Origin: Mesorhizobium sp. WSM4313
GTDB taxonomy: Bacteria; Pseudomonadota; Alphaproteobacteria; Rhizobiales; Rhizobiaceae
DNA length: 64,000 nucleotides
Reading direction: 5' to 3'
NCBI RefSeq assembly: GCF_002294725.1
Contig: NZ_NSFT01000006.1
Span: forward strand, 248,001 to 312,000
Shown: piece by piece, positions 7,860-16,000 of the stretch
How the letters are laid out: each line of letters opens with the position of its first letter
Position numbering within the stretch: the stretch's first letter is position 1
Program-made: the position numbers and the translations under genes
Notes under the pieces: model-generated
Told to the model about the DNA's origin: nothing
Database searches by the model: none
What the model saw: the letters and a program-made list of their open reading frames with translations, nothing else

Positions 7860-9629
7860 TTACGCCGCTTCCGTCACCGGACGGCTGAGGCGGCGGACTT
7901 CCTCGTCGTTGAGCAGGCCGCCGGCGCGCAGCAGGGCGGCGAAGCGGCCGTTGCGCAGCGACAGCTCGGTGAAGCCGCCCATCTCGACCACCCTGCCCTT
8001 GTCCATGAAGACGACGAGGTCGGCGTCGCGGACCGTGGTCAGGCGGTGGGCGATGATGAAGGTCGTGCGGTTGCGGCGCAGCTCGTCGATGGCCTCCTTG
8101 ACGCGATCCTCGGTTTCGACGTCGAGCGCGCTGGTCGCCTCGTCGAGCACCAGGATCGGCGCATCCTTGAGCACGGCGCGGGCGATGGCGATACGCTGGC
8201 GCTCGCCGCCCGAGAGCTGGCCGCCGCGCTCGCCGACGACGGTGTCGTAGCCGCCGCTCTTGGCCAGGATGAAGTCCTGGGCGGCGGCGGCATTGGCGGC
8301 GGCGTGAACCTCGTCATTGCTCGCATCGGCGCGGCCGACACGGATGTTGTCCTCGATCGAGCGGTTGAGCAGGCCGGCGTCCTGGAAGACGGTGGCGATC
8401 GAATGGCGCAGCGACTTGCGGGTCACCGTGCGGGTGTCGATGCCGTCGATCAGGATGCGGCCGCTGGCGGGCGTGAAGACGCGCTGCAAGAGATTGATGA
8501 GCGTCGTCTTGCCGGCGCCGGTCGGGCCGACGATGGCGACCGTCTGGCCGGCCTGGACCTCGAAGGAGACGTCCTCGATGCCGTGGCCCGAATTGGCGAA
8601 CTCGAAGCTGACATCCTCGAAGCGGACGTGGCCGGTGACGTTGGTCAACTCGCGCAATCCGTCGGGCTCGGCGGTCTCGGCAGCCGAATCCTCGAGGCGA
8701 TAGAACTCCTCGAGCTTGGCACGAGCCTCGGAAATCTGAGTGGTGAAGGCCGACATCTGGTCGAGACGGGCGATCAGCATTCCGGCAAAGCCGGTGAAGG
8801 CAACGACATCGCCGACGCGGAGCTGGCCACGGGTGACGAGATAAGCGCCGATCGAGAGCACGATCATCATCGAGATGGTCGACGACAGACGGTTCAGCGC
8901 ATTGGCGATCGCCCACCAGTCGAGCACCGGGTTCTGGGCGTCGAGCAGATCCTTCACGTAGCGCTTCAGCGTCGCAGTCTCGTGGCCGATGCGATTGTAG
9001 CTCTGCAGCACGGCAACGTTGCTGACGCTGTCGGTCACGTGGGCAAACACGGTGTGGTAGTGGCGTTCGACGGCAGTCTGCCCCGACTTGGTGCGGCGCA
9101 TGACGAGGCGGCCGATACCGACATAGAGCACGCCAAGGCCAAGCAGCACGACGGACATGCGGATGTCCATGGACAGCGCGGTCGGCACCAGCAGCACCAG
9201 CGCGATGGCCGTCGAGAGATGCACGCGCATGAATTCGAGCCACAGGCTGAACAGGGTCTCGACCGCGCGCAGCAGCGTGTGAAGGGAATTGGATGTGCCG
9301 CGCTGATGGTGCCAGGCAAGCGGCATGGTGATGACGCGCTCGAAGGACTGGCACAGCACTTCGGAGCGGCGGGCATGGGCGAAGCGGTCGGCGCCGCGCG
9401 CCACCAGCACGAAGGCGACGACGTTGAAGGCACCAAGAGCGGCCCAGACGGCGAGCGTCGAAAACACCGCGCCTTTTTCGGAGATGGCACCGATCACCCG
9501 GCCCAGCAGGATGGGCTCAAGGATCGCGATCGCCGCGAGCGCGACGTTGGCGCCGCAAATCAGCGCAACGCGCTTCTTGTCGGACGCCAGATAACCCAGC
9601 GCTCTAAAGTAGATCTGCAGAAGTGACAC
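7860..9629 (-). CDS. ndvA: Cyclic beta-1,2-glucan ABC exporter NdvA
   Basis: A 589-residue half-ABC exporter (membrane domain fused to ATPase) that moves cyclic beta-1,2-glucan from cytoplasm to periplasm; ChvA in Agrobacterium is the same protein. The N-terminal half has six hydrophobic segments and the run MPLAWHHQRGTSNSLHTLLRA typical of NdvA. The ATPase has Walker A GPTGAGKTT (about residues 367-375), signature LSGGERQR, and Walker B ILVLDEATSALD. I chose the GTG at 9627-9629, giving MSLLQIYFRALGYLAS, which matches known NdvA N-termini and the 588-residue family length; GGAG lies about 10 bases upstream. A longer reading from 9698 adds residues unlike the family. ndvB lies just upstream on the same strand. 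Confidence 0.95.
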   Translation of the reverse strand: MSLLQIYFRALGYLASDKKRVALICGANVALAAIAILEPILLGRVIGAISEKGAVFSTLAVWAALGAFNVVAFVLVARGADRFAHARRSEVLCQSFERVITMPLAWHHQRGTSNSLHTLLRAVETLFSLWLEFMRVHLSTAIALVLLVPTALSMDIRMSVVLLGLGVLYVGIGRLVMRRTKSGQTAVERHYHTVFAHVTDSVSNVAVLQSYNRIGHETATLKRYVKDLLDAQNPVLDWWAIANALNRLSSTISMMIVLSIGAYLVTRGQLRVGDVVAFTGFAGMLIARLDQMSAFTTQISEARAKLEEFYRLEDSAAETAEPDGLRELTNVTGHVRFEDVSFEFANSGHGIEDVSFEVQAGQTVAIVGPTGAGKTTLINLLQRVFTPASGRILIDGIDTRTVTRKSLRHSIATVFQDAGLLNRSIEDNIRVGRADASNDEVHAAANAAAAQDFILAKSGGYDTVVGERGGQLSGGERQRIAIARAVLKDAPILVLDEATSALDVETEDRVKEAIDELRRNRTTFIIAHRLTTVRDADLVVFMDKGRVVEMGGFTELSLRNGRFAALLRAGGLLNDEEVRRLSRPVTEAA

Positions 9630-9693
9630 TTCAGCTACTCCGCCAAACTCTTGTCTGTGCTCAATGCCCGAATTGTGCACCGCACCATTTTCT

Positions 9694-9715
9694 GACACGT
9701 ATCGGTTAACGTGTC
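9694..9715. promoter_or_regulatory. Inverted repeat upstream of ndvA
   Basis: Perfect 7-base arms GACACGT (9694-9700) and ACGTGTC (9709-9715) with an 8-base spacer. The site lies 65-86 bases before the chosen ndvA start, a suitable place for an operator or activator site. No regulator is identified. Confidence 0.35.
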
Positions 9716-9951
9716 GCGAAACAATGCGTCGTCTATCGCTTCCGTTCCCATTTAGCGAACAAAAGATGACGACGGTACGAAATCTGACGTGATCACCTAA
9801 CGGTTTGAGATAAAAGGTGAAATGTCAGGCTTGCGGCAAAATAATGGCACCTGCGTCGCGCTGCCACATTTTTAATCACAAGCTGCTTGCTTAGGCTGCC
9901 CTAAAGGAAGGCGCGCGATCGGGCGTGAGAGGCCGCGCCAAGTAAAAGGGG
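9716..9951. other. ndvB-ndvA intergenic stretch without a gene
   Basis: Together with its borders, the 374-base gap between ndvB and ndvA has no credible coding frame. It is AT-richer than the neighbourhood, especially 9760-9880. Apart from the inverted repeat at 9694-9715 and the hairpin at 9952-9987 I see no clear element. It probably holds an ndvA promoter, which would let ndvA be transcribed apart from ndvB. Confidence 0.5.
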
Positions 9952-9987
9952 CGTCGGCCGCGCACCCCGAAAGACGCGCGGCCGACG
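9952..9987 (-). terminator. Hairpin after ndvB, probable terminator
   Basis: A perfect 12-base stem, CGTCGGCCGCGC (9952-9963) and its inverse (9976-9987), with a 12-base loop, 16 bases past the ndvB stop. On the ndvB strand it is followed by CCCC and then TTTT, so the T-run is short and not immediately adjacent. Terminator is likely but not certain. Confidence 0.55.
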
Positions 9988-10003
9988 AACCAAACCTTTG
10001 ATT

Positions 10004-13000
10004 TTACGCAGGTATCCTGACGACGACCTCGGTCTTGTCGCCGGCTTTCGGCTCGAAAGAGGCCGATTTTTTCTTCGAACCATCGACTTCTAGCGAGATC
10101 GACTTGGTCTTTTTGTCGCGGATAACACGAAGCTTGATCTCGCCGTCGAACATCTTGAGCGTCGCGGCGTAGCCGTCCCAGTGCCCGGGCAGCTTCGGCC
10201 TAAACGTGATCTCCTTGCCGCGCCGCTCGATGCCGAGAATGCCCTCCACCGCGGCGCGGTAAAGCCAGCCGGCCGAGCCCGTGTACCAGGTCCAGCCGCC
10301 GCGGCCGCCCTTGCCTTCGCCGGCATAGATGTCGGCGGCCACGACATAGGGTTCCACGCGATAGTGCTCGGCCGCCGCCTCGTCCGAAGCGTGGTTGACC
10401 GGGTTCAGCATCGAGAAGCAGCGATAAGCCTCGTCGGTGCGGCCCATTTCGGCCAGCGCGATGACGAACCAGGTCGCGGCATGGGTGTATTGGCCGCCAT
10501 TCTCGCGCACCCCCGGCGGATAGCTCTTGATATAGCCGGGATCCTTCTCGCTTTTCGAGAAGGGCGGCGTGAACAGCTTGACGATCTTGAGCTTGTCATC
10601 GACCAGCATCTTGGTCGCCTGTTCCATAGCCGTCGTCGAACGGGCAGGATCGCCCTCGCCCGACAGCACGCTCCAGGACTGGGCGATGGAATCGATCCTG
10701 CACTCGTCCGAATTATGCGAGCCGAGCGGCGTGCCGTCGTCGAAGCTGCCGCGCCGGTACCACTGGCCGTCCCAGGCGGTGCTTTCCAGGGCCCGTTTCA
10801 GCGCGTCCGCATGCTTGGTCCAGGCCTGTGCCCGCTTGGTGTCGCCCTGCCCTTTGGCGACAGGCGCGAAGTCGGTGAGCGTCTTCAACAGGAACCAGCC
10901 CAGCCACACGCTCTCGCCCTTGCCGCCCTCGCCGACACGGTTCATGCCGTCGTTCCAGTCGCCGCCAAGGATGAGCGGCAGGCCGGCGGGGCTGCTGCGC
11001 TTGATCGCGAGATCGAGCGCCCGCGCGCAATGTTCATAGAGCGGCGCGGTGTTCTTGGTGATCTCCGGCGTGAAGAAGGCGTCATGCTCGCCCTCGCCGA
11101 GCTGCTGCCCGTCGATGAAGGGCAACTGCTCCTTGAGGATACCGGCGTCGCCCGTCACCTCGATGTAGCGGGCCGTCGCATGCGCCAGCCAGACGACGTC
11201 GTCCGAGATCATCGTGCGCACCCCGGCATCGGTGCGCGGCAGCCACCAATGCTGCACGTCGCCTTCCGGGAATTGCCGGCGCGCCGCGTTGAGGATCTGG
11301 TCGCGCGCCAGCTTCGAGTCATGCGCCAGAAGCGAGAGCGTGTCCTGCAACTGGTCGCGGAAGCCGAACGCGCCGCTCGCCTGGTAGAAGGCCGAGCGCG
11401 CGCGGATGCGGCAGGCCAGGCTCTGGTAAGGCAGCCAATGGTTGACCATGGCGTTCATCGCTTCGTCGGGCGTCTCGACCTGGATAGTATCGAGGAAGCC
11501 GCGCCAGACGCGCTCGTTATCGGCCAGGCGCTGATCGAAATCCTTGCCGCGATGGGTCTGCACCAGCGCGCTCGCCTCGGCGGGCGTGGCAGCGTCGCCA
11601 AGCAGCCAGGACAGTGTCACGTCGCCGCCGGCGGGAATGTCGATGTCGCTGGCGACGACAGCGCAGGGATCGTCGCCCGCCTCGATGCGGCCGGAAAGCG
11701 CAAGCCCGCCAAGCACGGCCTGCGGATATTCGGTCGTGCCGTGCCTGCCGATGAACTCGCTGCGGTCGGCGGTTACCGAATGGACAGGATGGCTGGCTGC
11801 CAGGAAGGCGACACGCTCGCCGAAGTCGAGGCCATAGGGATTCTGCGCCAGCATGGCGCCGGTGGCAGCGTCGCGCGACGGCACGATGGTCGCCGCCGTG
11901 CGCGAGCGATGGCCGCCCAGCACCCATTCGGCATAGGCGTAAATGCGCAGCCGCGCCGGTGCCGGGCCGGCATTCTGGATGCGCAGCCGGGTGATCTTCA
12001 CAGGATCGCTGGGATCGACCACCTGCGTCAGGTCCATCGACAGCGAACCGCGCCTGGAGCGGAAGGTCGAGAAGCCCTGGCCGTGCCAGGTCTCATAGGT
12101 CATCGACGGATCGCGAACCGTCGCGGCCATCGGCGAGAAGGCCTTGCCGCTCAATTGGTCGAAAATATAGAAGCCTTCGCCCGGCCGGTTCGACACCGGG
12201 TCGTTTGACCACGGCGTCAGCTGATAGTCGCGGCTGTTGCGGCTCCAGGTGAAGCCGGCGCCTTCGGCCGAGACGTGGAAGCCGAACGAGGCGTTGGAGA
12301 TGACGTTGATCCAGGGCTGCGGCGTCGAACGCCGGCCGGTCAGCCGCGTCACATAGTGGCGACCGTCGCCGTCGAAGCCGCCAAAGCCGTTCCAGAGGCT
12401 GAGACCGCTGCCGTCGGCGGCGATATCGGCTCCGCTTCGGCTTGCCGGCACCGGCAAGGGGAGCGGCGGAACGGGCTCGCGCGGCGTGCCGCCCTCGGCC
12501 TGCATCAAGGCGTCGCGAGCCTGGAGCGCCGCCGTCTCGGCACGTTCGAGCTGATCGAAGATCGTGCCGTTGCGGGTGTGCAGCACGACCCGCGCCACAG
12601 ACAGCAAGGTCTTGTAGGTCGGCTCGTCCATCAGGTCGCGGCGCACCGCGAAGATGTGCTGGCGGGGCCCGAGCTCACGGCCGCGCAGGCGGCTGTTCTC
12701 GCACAGCGTCTCCACCGCGCGCTGCAGGTCCTGCACATAGGACGAGGCCTGCTCGTTGACGACGACGAAGTCGATCATCATACCCCGCGCCCGCATATAT
12801 TCCTGGAAGCGGAGCGCCTGGGCGACGATCTCGAGATCGGCGACGTCGCCGATGCGCACGAGGAAGATCGGGAAATCGCCGGAGATGCTGGTCGGCCACA
12901 GGCTCGACTGGCGGCCGAGGCCCGACGCTATGGATTCCGCCGGCAGGCGCAGGAACGGATCGGGATAGATCAAATAGCGCGCCAGCTTCTGCACATTGGC

Positions 13001-16000
13001 GGCGTCGGTGAGGCTGAGCCCCAGATGGCGCGTCTGCACCTGGCTGCGCGTCCAGGCAAGCATGGCCTGGCGGGCGAAGCTCTCCTGGTGGTCGAGACGG
13101 GCGATCGCCTCGTCGAGCTCGCCGCGATTGGCGCCGACGGCGGTCCAGAAGGTCAGCGATATCTTCTTGTTGGCCGGAACGCGCACCTGGCGGCGCAGCG
13201 CCGCTACCGGGTCGAGCGTGAAGCCCTGGCTGCCCGAAAGCCTGACGCCGGGGTCGAAGGCGACGGCATCGGCGATGGTGCGGCCACGGCCGATGAAGGC
13301 GCGCCGGTCGGTCTCGGCCTCGGCATCGCGCGACGGGCCGGACGGGTCGGTGACGAAATGCACCATGGTGAGATCGGGATCGTTGTTGTCGCGCTTGCGC
13401 CTTGTGGCGAAGATCGCGCTGTTGTTCGGCGCGATCTCGGTCTCGACGAACATCTTGGAGAACGCCGGATGCGCGTTGTCCGAAGTCTCGTTGCCGAGCA
13501 CCAGCTCGGCGAAGGAAGTCACTTCGATGTGCCGGTCGGTGGCGCCGTCATTGTAGAGCGTGATGCGGCGGCCTTCGCCATTGCCTTCTGAAATGACGAT
13601 GCATTCGACTTCCGAACGCAGCGAACCCACCGTCTTGGTGAAGCTCGCCTTGTCGTCGCCAAACAGCGTCTGGACGCGCTCGCCCTCGGCGCGCTTCGGC
13701 TCCGCGGTGGCGGACCACCACTCGCCGGTCGCCGCGTCGCGCAGGAAGATATAGGAGCCGAGGCGATCCTCGCTCGGATCCGGCTGCCAGCGGGTGACGG
13801 CAAGCTCGCCGAAGCGGCTGTAGCCGGAGCCGGTGGCGGTGACCATGACCGAATAGCGGCCGTTGGACATGACGTTGGTCGCCCGCAGCGCCTTGATCGG
13901 GTCGAGCACGACACGGCTGTCCGGGCTCTCGGCCTCGGTCTCGTCCTTGGAGCGCTCGTCGGCTTCCGTCCTGACGGTCGCCGTCGGAATGTCGCGCGGC
14001 GCCTTCTCCTGCAGCAGAAGCTCGGCCGATTCGATCACCGGGTCGCTGTGGAAACGCTCGCGCAGCCGGCCCTCGAAAATAGCGTCGGCTACCGCCGCGA
14101 TCGTCATGCCGGAATGGTGCGCCATGTAGTTCTGCACCACAGCGTGGTCGGTGCCTTCGGGCACGCGTTGCGGCGTGAAATCGACCGCGTCGTAGAAGCC
14201 GTGACGGCCAAGCGCGCCGATCGAACGTAGCCGCTGCAGGTTCTGCACCGCCTCGCGCGGATTGAACTGTGCGGCCAGGATCGTCGCATAGGGCGCGATC
14301 ACGGTGTTCTGGCCCAGGCCGCGCTTCAGGCCGAGCCCGGGGACGCCGAAATTGGTGTACTGATAGGTGAGCTCGCGGTCGCGGGCGTTGTAGGCCGCTT
14401 CCGAAATGCCCCAGGGCACGTTCTTGGAACGCGCATACTGGATTTGGCGCTTGATGATGAGCTTGCTGGTCTGGTTGAGGATCGAGCCCTGCGGCTCCTT
14501 CATCACCAGCGGCGGCATCAGATACTCGAACATCGAGCCCGACCAGGACATCAGCGCCCCTTGGAAGCCGATCTCGACGATCGGCCGTCCCAGACGGAAC
14601 CAATGTTCGGTCGGCAGGTCGCCCTTGGCGATGGCGAACAGGCTGGTGAGCCGCGCCTCGGAAGCAAGCAGGTCGTAGCAGCTCTCGTCGAGCTGGCGCT
14701 CCTCGACGCGGTAACCGATCGAGAGCAGCTTACGCTCCTGCCGCATCAGGAAGGAGAAATCCATCTCGAAGGCGTAGCGGCGACAGCGCTCGCGCAAGGC
14801 GAGCAGCTTGGCGCGCAGAGCGGCGACCGCGCTATCGTCATTGTGCGAGTCGTGCACATGCGCCTCGCAGGTCGCTTCCAGCCTAGCCGCCCAATCGGCG
14901 ATGACATCGCTCTTCGGCGACGCCGCCTCGGTGTGGATGGCGGTGGCGAGCTTGCGGATTTCGCCGGCCAGCACCGCAAGGTTGATGGTGCGGATCGACG
15001 CCATCTCGGGCTGCGCCTTGATGGTCGCCACCGCGCGGCGCATGCCATCGAGACGGTCGGCAAGGCGCTGGCGCAGCGGCCGCAGTTGCCGACGGTCGTC
15101 CGGCAGCTCGTCCAGGCTCTCGTCAAGGATAGTGACGGTGTCGATGATGCCTTCGAAATCGCCTTGCAGATGCACGGAAGGCGCTTCGGCCCATTCGGCG
15201 CAGGACGCCGCCACGGCGACGAGATGTCCAGCGAGGTTGCCGCTGTCGACCGCTGAGATGTAGAGCGGATAGAGCGGCTTCAGCGTCGTCGTATCATACC
15301 AGTTATAGAGATGGCCGCGATCGCGCGGCATGTTCTCGATGGTCGTCATCGTGGCGTCGATGCGGGTGATGGCGTCCGACAGGCTGATCCAGCCGAAATC
15401 GCGCGCCGACACCACCGAGAGCAGATAGACGCCGATATTGGTCGGCGAGGTGCGCGGCGCCACAACCGGCGCCGGGCTTTCCTGGAAATTATCCGGCGGA
15501 AGGTGATGCTGCTCGGCCGTCACGAAGGTCTCGAAATAGTGCCAGGTGCGGCGCGCGAAGGTGCGCAGCGCGTGGATGTCGGCGGTCGAGATGCGCAGCC
15601 TGTCCTCGGTCTCGGCCGAGCGGCTGATCCAGCAGGCGACGGCGGGCGAAGCGATCCAGAAGATGGCGAAGAAGAATGCGACGAAGGCGCCGGTGGAATC
15701 GGCCAGCACGGGAATGGCGAGGCCGACGACGCCGATGATCACCGCGCCGTACATCATGCCGTAATAGGCGCCGAGATCGTTGCCGCCCTTGGCGGCTTGC
15801 GAGGCGGTACGCCATTCCAAAAGATTTTGCCGGCTGACGAAGAGCCGATAGATGGTGCGGATGATGGCATCGCCCATCATCCAGGCGAGATGCGCCATCA
15901 AAAGCACTTTTAACGCCACGAGCGCGGTGCCGAACACGGTATCGCGGGCCAAGGCGGAGAAATGGCCGCGCGGCGTCTGATCGCCGCTCTTCGGCAGGAT

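Noticed and set aside
10181..12208. A 675-codon plus-strand frame opposite the ndvB phosphorylase domain
   Set aside because: Same reason: antisense to a conserved domain, low-information composition, no ribosome site or family match.
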